Source: Geosiphon pyriformis
Lineage: Eukaryota > Glomeromycota > Glomeromycetes > Archaeosporales > Geosiphonaceae
Reading direction: 5' to 3'
Assembly (NCBI GenBank): GCA_016748015.1
Contig: JAAOMT010000222.1
Coordinates: 862,007 to 926,006, forward strand
DNA: 64,000 nucleotides
Translations under genes and position numbers: made by a program
The notes under the pieces: model-generated
What the model saw: only the letters and a program-made list of their open reading frames with translations
Told to the model about the DNA's origin: nothing
Databases searched by the model: none
Shown here: piece by piece, positions 1 through 9,239 of the stretch
Position numbering within the stretch: position 1 is the stretch's first letter
How the letters are laid out: the number at the start of each line of letters is the position of its first letter

Positions 1-720
1 GTAACATAAAATTTATATCAATAATATATGTACTTAGAACAAAAATAAATAAATTATTTAATATTATTCATCAAATTTTTAAAACAGCTTAAAACTAAAT
101 TAAACAAAATATAATAAATATATATATTGAAGTTTATTAAACTTTTAATTATTATTTATTTTCGTTTTTACACACATATTTACAATAAATTTGGTTAACA
201 GCTGTTATTATTATTGTTAATAAATTAAAAATATGTTATTTAATAAACAAAACAATTTTTTTTTATAATTTAAATGGTTTCTATTTGTTTTTTTTATAAA
301 ATAAACATATTATTTAAAAATATATAAAAAGTGAAATTTAATTATTTTATTGAAAATTGGTATTCTCTTAAATTTTATCCATTTAATTTTTTATATCAGA
401 ACTTTGTCAATCATTTTTAAAACTATTTAGTTTAATTCTTTATGTATTTATATATTGTTAGTTGTTGAACATTGTTTTATATATATTTTTAATTTTCTCA
501 CAATCAAAATTGAAAATTAAGAAGTAGATAGTTTATTTTGAATAAGTATTTAAATTGACAATTACATGAACAAAAAGAAAAAACAAAATATTATTGATTT
601 TAATATTATGTGCTTTTTATAAAGTAACATAATCATCAAGATTCCCATATTAAACATTTGCCATTTTCAATGTAACTTTGTATTCTAGGCAGAATTTTTC
701 TTAAATTATGAAAAAGACAA
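1..720. other. AT-rich intergenic stretch
   Basis: Very AT-rich sequence with homopolymer A/T runs and no open frame of convincing composition. I see no gene, RNA or repeat structure here beyond low complexity. Confidence 0.6.
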
Positions 721-794
721 GAAAAAAACAACCAAGACAAAAAAAATACTGCCGCCTAAACATTTATTTGCAGAAATAGTCTTTTAATTAATGC

Positions 795-835
795 TGGTAG
801 TGGTAGTGGTAGTGGTGGTGGTGGTGGTGGTGGTG
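795..835 (+). repeat. (TGGTAG)/(GGT)n microsatellite
   Basis: Four TGGTAG-like units pass into an uninterrupted run of about seven GGT triplets. It lies just downstream of the stop of the minus-strand gene at 1006-1765 and outside its coding region. It is unusually G-rich for this window. Confidence 0.85.
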
Positions 836-1005
836 ATATTGGTTGGAAGATTAGTAGGAGTAGGGGTTGAAGTTTGATTCGAATAATTATAGGAAGTAAT
901 ATTAGCTTTCAAATCATTGATGACATTGAACTTTTACTGAAATGGGCTATCAAGAGAATTTGTTTAAGGATAGTCAAATTAAATTTTAGAAACTTTCTGA
1001 AAATC

Positions 1006-1765
1006 TTAACCACAGACAATATTGTTCGGCATATGTTTAACATCATACACGCGTTTGTTTGATATGTAGTCAAGTTCAATATAGGTAGATGGTGGGAAGA
1101 GAGAATTATTAAAATAAATACCTGGTTCTTCCGGTCCTACATAAGTTTGAGTGAGTTCCCCAATTTCAATCCAACTATAATAATCTGCAATTAAATTCCA
1201 AATTGATTAGATTTGAAACAAATTCATTGCGTTATAAATACAATAGTTAACAAAAACACTCACCTGGTTTCGAACTCTTTGTGCACAAATTTTCATAATT
1301 TGGCTTTGAAAAATAGTAAATTTCAAATAATTTATTAACCCAGCTCGCTAGAATATCTGTTCCTTCTATTTCCTTTACACAAGTACGCTGTATTTGTTTA
1401 TATCCGTCAACCGAAACCAAGACTTTACATGGATTCAACTGAGAACAAAAGATTTGAACCTCAGAATTAAAACGGGAAAAATTATAGTAAAAAACAATCT
1501 CGTTTTGGTTTTGAAGATTGGTGTTAATTTTATACATATTAAGAAATCTCCATTCATGATAAAATGTATGATCAGAATTATCGAGGTGGGCGGCGTAAAG
1601 AGTTTTAAGACAAAGAGTATGTTACGTTAAAGAATTCAGAGCAAAGATCAATAAGTGTTGGATAGGAAGGATTGTGTTGGATAATAAGATTTCGTTGAGT
1701 TTTTGGGCAGAAACAAATATAATCAAGAAAAGTATTGAAATTGGAATCAGTTTAATTAAAGACAT
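1006..1765 (-). CDS. Small putative secreted protein, unrecognised family
   Basis: The ATG at 1763-1765 starts a strong signal peptide: a Lys, then a run of about 15 hydrophobic residues ending in VSAQ. A frame continuous with it runs through a Cys-containing domain (FCSQLNPC, RTCVKEIEG) to a splice donor at 1263/1262 (CCAG|GTGAGT). After a 79-nt intron the last exon (1006-1184) encodes WIEIGELTQTYVGPEEPG and ends with TAA at 1006-1008. An in-frame TAA at 1622-1624 interrupts the frame. It is removed if a 78-nt GT-AG intron starting at GTAACA is spliced; otherwise the gene is frameshifted. Sequence inside that would-be intron (LYAAHLDN, FYHEW) looks coding, so a broken gene is a real alternative. 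I recognise no family and assign no function; several Cys residues after a signal peptide suggest an extracellular protein. Confidence 0.5.
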
Positions 1766-1906
1766 TATTTGTTTTTCTGAATCTTTAAGGAAAAGTCTCA
1801 ATTTTAATTGAATATTCGTATCTTTTAACAAACAAGGTATATTTATACTGTCGAATTTATTATAAAACTGATGTAAATTTTTAGTAATGAAGGAGTTTGG
1901 ATACAA

Positions 1907-2195
1907 ATTATTTTTATCTTGTGATTTCTTTAATCCCTAAGTGGTGGAAGCTTTAAACTCTATTTTTAATTTGCCCAATTTTTTAATCGTGATATCATAG
2001 TAAAGAAATTTTCTTGAATTGGAACAAGATATTACAGTTATATTTGGGTAAATGGAGGATACGAAATCTCAAAATGGGATAATAAAGAATCAAATTCACC
2101 AAAAATTAGATTTCAAAATTAGAAAAACTTGGTGCAATTTTAAAACCTGTTGAAATTTGCTTATTATTCATGACCACAAAGAATTATTTTCTGAT
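1907..2195. other. Intergenic, no gene seen
   Basis: A mixed AT-rich spacer between the small secreted-protein gene and the (AAT)n tract. Only short, unsupported open frames are present. Confidence 0.5.
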
Positions 2196-2196
2196 A

Positions 2197-2241
<45 letters not shown>
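2196..2241. repeat. (AAT)n microsatellite at a duplication edge
   Basis: About 15 perfect ATA/AAT triplets. Some 45 bases beyond it begins the sequence that is nearly identical to 16.5-17.6 kb, so the tract marks the left edge of a segmental duplication. Confidence 0.9.
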
Positions 2242-2242
<1 letters not shown>

Positions 2243-2285
2243 TAGCTTGAATAGTAAAAGACTTGTCTTTGTAATTCATTAAATA

Positions 2286-3670
2286 ACCTGTTATTAAATA
2301 CTAACCAAGACATAGAATTATGCTAATTGTATTATCTTTTAACTTTTCCATTTTCTTTAAAAAAATCAGCAGCTGATTACATTAATTAAATTATTTACAT
2401 ATGTAATTTAGTTAGATTTATATTGCTCGTAGTTACTTTCCTCTTTATTATCTATTAATGTGCTATCTAACTTGTTACAACATAGTAATATAACAATCTG
2501 TTGTAATCATGAATCAAAATACTTGAGTAATTTAAAAAAATTAGTTTAGTGTTGATGTTGTTTGACCATTATTTTCTATATAAATACTTATTTAAAAATG
2601 AACAAAATACTGTATATACTGAATAAAAACACTTGTAATTTATAATACATCTTACACAAAATGTAAAAAATGCAATTTTATGCTGTGTGAGAAAAGAATT
2701 TAAAAGATATAAAAAGATACGGACTTGAATAAGTATCTTTCATACTATATTGAGTTATCTTCTCAAAATACTCAAAAAAACAGCGTACAAGAATCAGTAA
2801 GCAAGAAAAATTATGCCAAATGCCTTCTGAGCATTTTATTATATGGTCTTCATGTTAACAAAAAAATTGGCAACAAATTTATCACAAAAAGTATTATGCA
2901 TTTTGCAAACTATTGGAAAGCATTTAGCTGAAAATATATATGCGAAAAGTCTTTGAAAAACCATACCAATATTTAACAAAGCTCAAAATAACGAATTAAG
3001 TAATTCATGACTATATATCTAAAATAAGATAAATTTTTGAAAATGAATGATAGTTTTAATAAAATAATGACCCAAAATATACTGGTCATTTGGCCAAAGC
3101 TCTTTTAAAAAAATATGCCTGAAGTTATCAAGTGGTCAATTAATAGCCCAGACTTAAACCCCATTGAAAAATAGTGGGTCATCTTTAAGAGTAATATAGA
3201 AAAAGAAATGTTCAAAAATTGCAATGCATTAAAGCAATAAGAGAGAAGTAGCATAATATTTCTCGATCTACATTAACCGAGTTAGTAAAATCATGCAGCA
3301 GCAATGTGAGCTAATTATTTATATTTACACGTTAATTAAATTTACAAATTTCAAAATATTAATTCTTAAACTTATACGTATTAAATTTAGTTTTTATGAT
3401 ATTATTTATAAATTTTTGTTTTCATTTTGAACACTTTTTTTAGCTCGTTTTAATTTACAGCTTTAAATTATTTCAAAATAACAAATAAAATTGTAAAAAA
3501 ATTACTAGCAAAATTATGAAAATAAAAGAATATTTGAAAATAATAATAAATAAATATTCAATTCAATAAAAAAAATTATTTATCGTGTAAACTTGAATAT
3601 TTTTACATTCTTCAATTCTAATTACACAATTTGGTCTTAAATGCTCGCTACTATTTTAGTATCTGTGCCA
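2286..3670. repeat. Spacer duplicate 1 (matches 16.51-18.12 kb)
   Basis: From ACCTGTTATTAAATACTA onward this stretch is almost base-for-base the same as the segment starting near 16,514, with scattered substitutions and small indels over roughly the first 1.1 kb and looser similarity after that. It contains the decayed Tc1 transposase and leads into the 3' flank of lipase-like copy A, just as the second copy leads into the 3' flank of copy C. Confidence 0.85.
2725..3310 (+). pseudogene. Tc1/mariner transposase relic (copy 1)
   Basis: Forward-strand fragments read NDPKYTGHLAKALL near 3065-3110 and SPDLNPIEK followed by a stop and WVIFKSNIE near 3140-3195. This is the hallmark C-terminal part of Tc1-family DDE transposases (the second Asp in the DNDPKHT-like block, then SPDLNPIEN.W). 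The frame is broken by stops and shifts and no clear ATG or full N-terminal helix-turn-helix survives, so it is inactive. I could not delimit convincing terminal inverted repeats. Confidence 0.75.
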
Positions 3671-4629
3671 AGATTGCATTTCTGTCAATTTCATTTGAAA
3701 AATTTAGGAGAAAATACAGATTTCCAATGAAATATTAGTCGGAATTGATTCAAAAATTATTATTATACTTATAATTTATAAACATTATCATTATAACTTT
3801 TTTATATATTAATCGGACAATCACAATTTCTCGGAATAATTCAGTAATTTATTCAATTGCTTGACGCTTCAGAAAGATAAGATGCAAAATTTTTAATGTA
3901 GGTAAACCTACAGATTATTATCTATTCTCTCTGAGACTCAAGTTTTTGCAAATTGGAAGCTTCCAACTCTGGTCATCCAAATATAAATGTCAAAACCATT
4001 TTTCCTCCGTCATAGGTGTGCTCACATGATCAGGCCCAGGAAAATAGTAAATTTTGAGTTTTAAACCTTAAATTTTTACCACCCTTTCAATATTATCAAC
4101 TTAATATTTACACGTTTCATTATCATGTTCAAATTGACGTGACAATTTTTTTATTTGTGGAGAAATACGTTCTAAAAATTCAAAACATTGTTGCATTGAT
4201 TTATTTTTTCTGATTTCAGGCTCTTTAGACTATTAAAGATTAGAAATAAATTATTTAGTTTAATAAAATAATTTATTACTAAATCTGTCTGGTAAAAGAC
4301 AGCTATATTATTGGTGCATCTTTAAGAAACTGCTACCAACAATCAAATTTAGGAATGGAAGAATAATGATATTGAAGTTCTGTAAAATCTATGAAAACAT
4401 GGATAAAGAGTATATCAACAGTTTTGAAAGTTTTTTGATTTGAATACTTATAAAATGAAAATAAATGATTGTATTTTTTGTCAATTTTCGAATAAAATAA
4501 TTTTGATATGTAAGTAGTCATTGATTTCATGTATTTTGAAGTTGGAATATTAGTCTCATTGCAAAATTCCGGATTCAATTCATAAAACTTTCATAGAGAA
4601 TATAAAAAAACTATTCCTTTGCAAGAAAA

Positions 4630-6049
4630 CTAGCAATTACCCATTGTAACACCGAAATAAGGGCCGTAATGTTCTTGAATGTTGTTCTCGCCTGCGATCG
4701 ATTGTCCAGAATTGCATTCCTAATTTTGTTTAATTGAATAAAATCGAAAACTCAAGGTTTATTTGGACTCCCAAATTTCGAAATGAAATAATACCAATGC
4801 AATCATTATAAGCAAAAATTACTACCTTATTCTCCCCTGCTAAATCATCTCCAGGAATCCAAAACTTTTCCCGACGAAAATCGTTCATTCTTTCTAAATT
4901 GAAAATTTTTTGAGGTCTTCCACAATCCCATACAGCTTCTCCATCAGTTACAAACATTTCTTCATCTTCAGGACAATCACAATCTATTGGTCCAATCATT
5001 ACTTCCCTTTCATGATGTTGCATTATTGAGTGTTTATTTTCAATTGGAAGAAAATGTGGGACGTAATCATTTTGACGAGTAACTCTTGTAACCTTTACTA
5101 AGTCATTCATCATTCTGGCAAGCATTATATTTCCTATTCTTGGTTGACCATAAGTATAAATATTAATATCAAGTGTCCCTTGGAATTTGATTCCGGGTGG
5201 ATAAACTCCAATAAGATCCACTATTGTAAATATTAAACCCGCTATTGCTGCATATGCTATTAATTTTTAAAAAGAAAAAAATCGAATTACTGAAGAAAAA
5301 GGTTTCAAAAACGAAACATTGTAAATTACTCACCACCACCTACACCATGTCCAGAAAAACAAATGCGTGTGAATCCTTTTTCTTCGATTTTACTATATAT
5401 CATTGATATAATAGCATCCATCATCATTATTACCTCATAAAACCATTCTTTATCAACTAGTACNNNNNNNNNNNNNNNNNNNNNNNNNNNNNNNNNNNNN
5501 NNNNNNNNNNNNNNNNNNNNNNNNNNNNNNNNNNNNNNNNNNNNNNNNNNNNNNNNNNNNNNNNNNNNNNNNNNNNNNNNNNNNNNNNNNNNNNNNNNNN
5601 NNNNNNNNNNNNNNNNNNNNNNNNNNNNNNNNNNNNNNNNNNNNNNNNNNNNNNNNNNNNNNNNNNNNNNNNNNNNNNNNNNNNNNNNNNNNNNNNNNNN
5701 NNNNNNNNNNNNNNNNNNNNNNNNNNNNNNNNNNNNNNNNNNNNNNNNNNNNNNNNNNNNNNNNNNNNNNNNNNNNNNNNNNNNNNNTTTTTGATAAAAA
5801 TGAGAATTGAGGTGATATTAAATGTTTCTTAATTGATTCTCGAATATTTTCAGATGGATAAAGTTTATTTTGTTTTGAATTTGAGAAATTCATCCAAATA
5901 TCTTTGGATTTTAAACCATTCAAATGTGAAGAAATGGTAATTAAAATAAAGAATATGAATGTTAAAATTATTGAAAGGGAACATAATAGGTTTGATTTTA
6001 TTGAAAATAACCGAGATTTTTTAGTAGAATTTCTTTGTATTTCAGACAT
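4630..6049 (-). CDS. Class 3 lipase-like protein, copy A (serine-less; assembly gap inside)
   Basis: Four-exon minus-strand gene on the same plan as copies B-E. Exon 1 starts at the ATG at 6047-6049 and encodes a cytosolic stub and a hydrophobic segment of about 20 residues. Exon 2 is largely lost in a run of N (5464-5787) but its end (to 5334) encodes FSGHGVGG, where active lipases have GHSxGG, so the nucleophile Ser is Gly. Exon 3 (4826-5256) carries YTYGQPRIGN and the conserved Asp in NDYVPHF. Exon 4 (4630-4719) carries the His in EHYGPYFG and ends MGNC then TAG. Introns 5257-5333 and 4720-4825 are GT-AG. The 5' part (from about 5170 upward) is identical in protein to copy B, whereas exon 3's second half, intron 3 and exon 4 match copy C, so this looks like a B/C hybrid. 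Hydrolysis is doubtful; binding or regulatory roles are possible but unproven. Confidence 0.8.
5464..5787. other. Assembly gap (324 N) inside copy A
   Basis: A run of 324 N covers the end of exon 1, intron 1 and most of exon 2. By position in the otherwise matching copy B (15472-15917) the missing stretch should be about 446 nt, so the gap is probably about 122 nt too short. It sits in the segment where A and B are nearly identical, which suggests assembly failure on a recent duplication. Confidence 0.9.
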
Positions 6050-6140
6050 TGTCTCGCTATCTTAAGCTTTGAAAAGTTTCCTAAATAATTGTGCTCAATT
6101 CAATAAAAGATTTTTAGCTCGATAATTAAAAGGATTAGAG

Positions 6141-6202
6141 ATCACTAACATCGGAATTATCCTCACAGGTAAAAGGATATTATAAATGATTTGTTGTGGA
6201 TA
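6141..6202 (-). promoter_or_regulatory. Conserved upstream element of lipase-like copy A
   Basis: About 100-150 bp upstream of the ATG. In gene direction it contains TTTATAATATCCTTTT followed by GAGGATAATTCCGAT. The TATCC/GGATA halves form a short inverted repeat and TATAATA resembles a TATA box. It is shared with the other four copies. Confidence 0.5.
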
Positions 6203-6256
6203 TTTAAACTAACATTTTTAAAACTTACGATTTTTTATCATTAAACAAAATACTAA

Positions 6257-6279
6257 GTATAATAATAATAATAATAATA
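6257..6279. repeat. (AAT)n microsatellite at duplication/element junction
   Basis: A short AAT/ATA tract. Left of it the sequence follows copy B's upstream region; right of it the inverted-repeat element begins. It is the counterpart of the longer tract at 16,425-16,515. Confidence 0.8.
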
Positions 6280-6348
6280 CGACAGGGTGAAATCTGAGAT
6301 AACAAATAGTAAAACCTGCGATGATCAGCCATGTAATGTAAAACCTGC

Positions 6349-6410
6349 GATAGATTAGTAAAACCTGCAATAGGGTAAAAACCTGTAAACCCCGTGATTG
6401 TATCAAGTGA
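6349..6410 (+). repeat. Left terminal inverted repeat (62 bp)
   Basis: Runs from GATAGATTAGTAAAACC to TATCAAGTGA and pairs with the complement of 7553-7614 with one mismatch. Confidence 0.9.
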
Positions 6411-6646
6411 AATCTGCGATAAATAGACATTTTTTAAGAGCAACGGCCTCTTTTGAGGGCAGACCCAATTGAAGGTACTGTAAAGTCGACCAAACTAAGT
6501 GGCACAACTTTGAATGGAAAATTCAAACAAGTAATACTGTTATTATTGAAACAGGTAAGCTTAAAAATAGAGATCCTTCTTTATTACATATAACGATCAG
6601 TTTTTATTGCAAAAAACTCAAATCTTTCCATAGATGACAAAATCCA

Positions 6647-7534
6647 TTATATAACCACTTTTGGGAGGAGGACGCGACTTCCAATTGCCATTGCCCTTGC
6701 TTTGTAGGTTTTTTGCAACCCATCGTATTGATACCAGCCAGAATTTTTAAAATTTTCGAAACGAACATCGGCAATATGATGGATGTCGTTACAAAAAGAA
6801 ACTCCCATCAGGCGATATCTATATTAAAAAATTAATAAATAAATACAGTAAGTGATAAACTTAATTCAAATTTACCTTTGTTTTGTAATTTGATTTCCTT
6901 TAGGAAAATTGATTTCTTCTGGTAAATCTTTGTTCTGAAGAGACGTCTTTTCATTAATGGTGCTAATTCCCGTAACATTGATGACAAGGATCAGAGGCAG
7001 TCGCTGGTCGATTTGTCTTTTTGATACGGTATCACCCATTCTATAAATAAAGATAAAGTTAATACTTTTTAATTTTGATTAGAAATTATTCTTTATTTTA
7101 TACCCTATTGGAACATCCAAGATATTCTACGTATGCCAACTTTGAAAATGAATTTTTGTTTGCATCTTCATTTACAAGTGTAATGGCTTTTACATCTCCT
7201 TCACGTACCTTAATATTCAATAAAATACTATTGTATAGAAGTATAATTCATATAAATAATAATCTCTTACCCACTTCTTATGCATATAGTCATGATCTAG
7301 AATTTTATAACCGTTACTAAGACTACCACCTCCTAGGGATACCGTATCAAACATATATAACTCTAACACTGAGGGTACTTGTATAAGTGGCACTTGTATG
7401 CATCGAATAGTTGGCAATAATGGGCGCCAAATGGCCTTTTTTGTTTCAATAGAGCTAATAGACAAAGCATAATCGCCCATTAGTGATAATGTTATGGTAG
7501 TAAAAGATAATGTACCTTTACCTTCTTTACACAT
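6647..7534 (-). pseudogene. Gene or relic with ubiquitin-protease-like C-terminus, inside the inverted-repeat element
   Basis: The first exon (7271-7534, ATG at 7532-7534) encodes a roughly 88-residue region of no recognised family ending HKKW at a GTAAGA donor. A second coding stretch (about 7100-7200) reads VREGDVKAITLV to YLGCSNR, and a third (to 6647) begins near 7038. The third resembles the C-terminal half of C19 ubiquitin-specific proteases: a hydrophobic LPLILVINV strand, LPEEINF, YRLMGVSF, a DIHHIADV segment in the position of the catalytic-His box, and WYQYDG. The Cys-box half is not visible. An intron with GTAAAT...ATATAG joins ITKQR to YRLMG correctly, but the join between the second and third stretches does not keep frame in any model I tried, so I call it a relic. 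It lies wholly between the inverted repeats and may be cargo. Confidence 0.5.
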
Positions 7535-7552
7535 TTTATATATTTCATTTTC

Positions 7553-7614
7553 TCACTTGATACAATCACGGTGTTTACAGGTTTTTACCCTATTGCAGGT
7601 TTTACTAATCTATC
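7553..7614 (-). repeat. Right terminal inverted repeat (62 bp)
   Basis: Mirror of 6349-6410 with one mismatch. Unlike the left arm it is not followed by further copies of the 14-bp motif. Confidence 0.9.
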
Positions 7615-7734
7615 ACAATAATAAATAATAGCTTGAATGACGCAATAGCATTTGTTCCACAAAAATTATCTCGATTGATGTCTCATGTGTTGTTTAGATG
7701 GTAAGAATTATCCAAATAATTTTCAATCTAGTCA

Positions 7735-9215
7735 TCATTTTAATCTAATCAATAATTTCAACAATTGCTTTCTTAAGACCATCATAATCCTCCTTATCTG
7801 CCTTCTGTTAAATATTCTTTCATACATTACCTTGAGTATGCCGCTTTCAAAACTCAGAACTTCGTTGGCATAAGCTGGACTACAATTCTCATTTGGTAAC
7901 AGTTGTGAAAAATCATTTAGTCGAAGTTGCATCATAATATATATTCTACGAATTAAGCTAACAAGGTCATATTTTGCCATATAATAAGATGATTAGAACT
8001 GTCCCCTTTGTACAAATATTCAAAAACGGGATCTGCAGAGCAAGCTACTTTGCCAGTAAATCTATCTTGTTGAAAATTGTAGATTGCACACCCCAATTTA
8101 ATATGATGATTTTACCAGTTTCCTGGCTCTGGAGGATATTGTATTGTCTTAAATCTTGATGCCTTATTCTCAGATTATGTATGTTCTGGGATAGCTTTAA
8201 TATCTTTCTTTTCAAAATGAGTTATTGGCTGACATATAAAAAATGATATATTATTATGTAGAAGCAGGTGAAAATATGCTTAATGTTGTCTTGGTCTAAG
8301 CCTTGCTAAATATCTGTTTCCACCAACAGATAATCTTGATATTTCTCTCTGTCTTTCAATATTTTCACTACAATATTTTAATTATTGTGGTTTTTTTCAT
8401 ACATGATAGAAGTTCTTCCGACTTCAATACAGGTTTTAAGAATGACTTTATTATTATAGATCATTTCCAGGTCATGCCAACCTAGTTGTTCGGACGTTGC
8501 AATGAAGAAGTTAACAGCCTAATGGAGAATTTTTTCCAGGCAAGTAGCCAGGGAGCTCTTGAGTAGAAAGTTGATATTTCTAGCAACTTTAAGAAACTTA
8601 ATGTAATAACAATTAGTAATAATACCAATGATTTTGAGCCTTTAAAGGTGTAATTTCAGTAGTTTTTTACAAAAAACTCTAATGTGTTCAATATCAACAT
8701 TGGTGAAGTTTATGAAATCTCTTTGAGCTTTAATTTCTACAACAGTTACCACATTTAGAGATTTCAATTCATAATTTTTTTGTATTAAAACCATGTCTTG
8801 TTTCACATTGTCCAACATCTCAACTTGATGGTATTATATAAATCAAACTTATTGCAGATTAGTGATGAGGCTTGTTCCATAAAATATTTTTGCTAATCCT
8901 CTTCCTTATAAGATGTTGGTGGATTGTTGAACCAGCTATGATAAATATTGTTCTCAATCTTCCTTTGCTCTAAGTGGAAAATTAATGCTCTGCAAATTAT
9001 CATGAAGTTGAATAAGCTGATCTTTATCTCCTTTTCTGTACCTTCAAAATGTGAATATAAGAAAAATAAAGAAAACAATATATAAATGTACCACAAAGAG
9101 TCAAGCAAGGTAACGTAAACATCATTCTTTTCATCTTCCTGGTTAGCCAGTCATCTTCTAGTTTGCAGCGGAAGTTAGTCAATGTTACAAATACTATATA
9201 CCAAACATTCTCCAA
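7735..9215 (-). pseudogene. Decayed protein-kinase-like gene (DWG-type, now NWG)
   Basis: Reading the minus strand across frames gives the landmarks of a kinase fold in order. They are an N-lobe with KTCIEVG...SIMYE and NIVVKILKD (the ATP-anchoring Lys context) with a following Glu, then RHQDLRQYNILQ (catalytic loop, normally HRDL...N) near 8160, then KIIILNWG (metal-binding motif, DWG/DFG in active kinases, here Asp to Asn), and finally KYDLVSLIRRIYIMM (the helix that follows the activation segment) near 7950. Several stops and frame changes separate these pieces, so the gene is dead. Further upstream (9000-9215) a stretch including TNFRCKLEDDWLTRKM probably belongs to its N-terminal part. 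Similar DWG-type kinases are common in expanded fungal families; I cannot name the exact family. Confidence 0.6.
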
Positions 9216-9239
9216 ATATAGATATTTCTTCCATAAAAC

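Larger units (their letters stand above)
6288..7614. mobile_element. Inverted-repeat-flanked element carrying a USP-like gene
   Basis: Bases 6349-6410 and 7553-7614 are 62-bp inverted repeats with a single mismatch. The left arm is embedded in about six copies of a 14-bp motif close to GTAAAACCTGCGAT between 6288 and 6420. Such motif clusters are typical of transposase-binding subterminal repeats in DNA transposons. The interior holds one minus-strand gene with a USP-like C-terminus and no recognisable transposase, so this looks like a non-autonomous or gene-carrying element. No clear target-site duplication was found, and the outer edges are uncertain, especially on the left where the motif repeats extend beyond the mirrored arm. 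Confidence 0.65.

Noticed and set aside
1622-1906. Start at 1904-1906 for the secreted-protein gene
   Set aside because: The ATG at 1763-1765 places a proper signal peptide at the N-terminus; the upstream extension would bury it.
8893-9215. Two short minus-strand frames as separate membrane proteins
   Set aside because: Hydrophobic pieces are intron-like AT-rich translation; the rest fits the N-terminal part of the decayed kinase gene.
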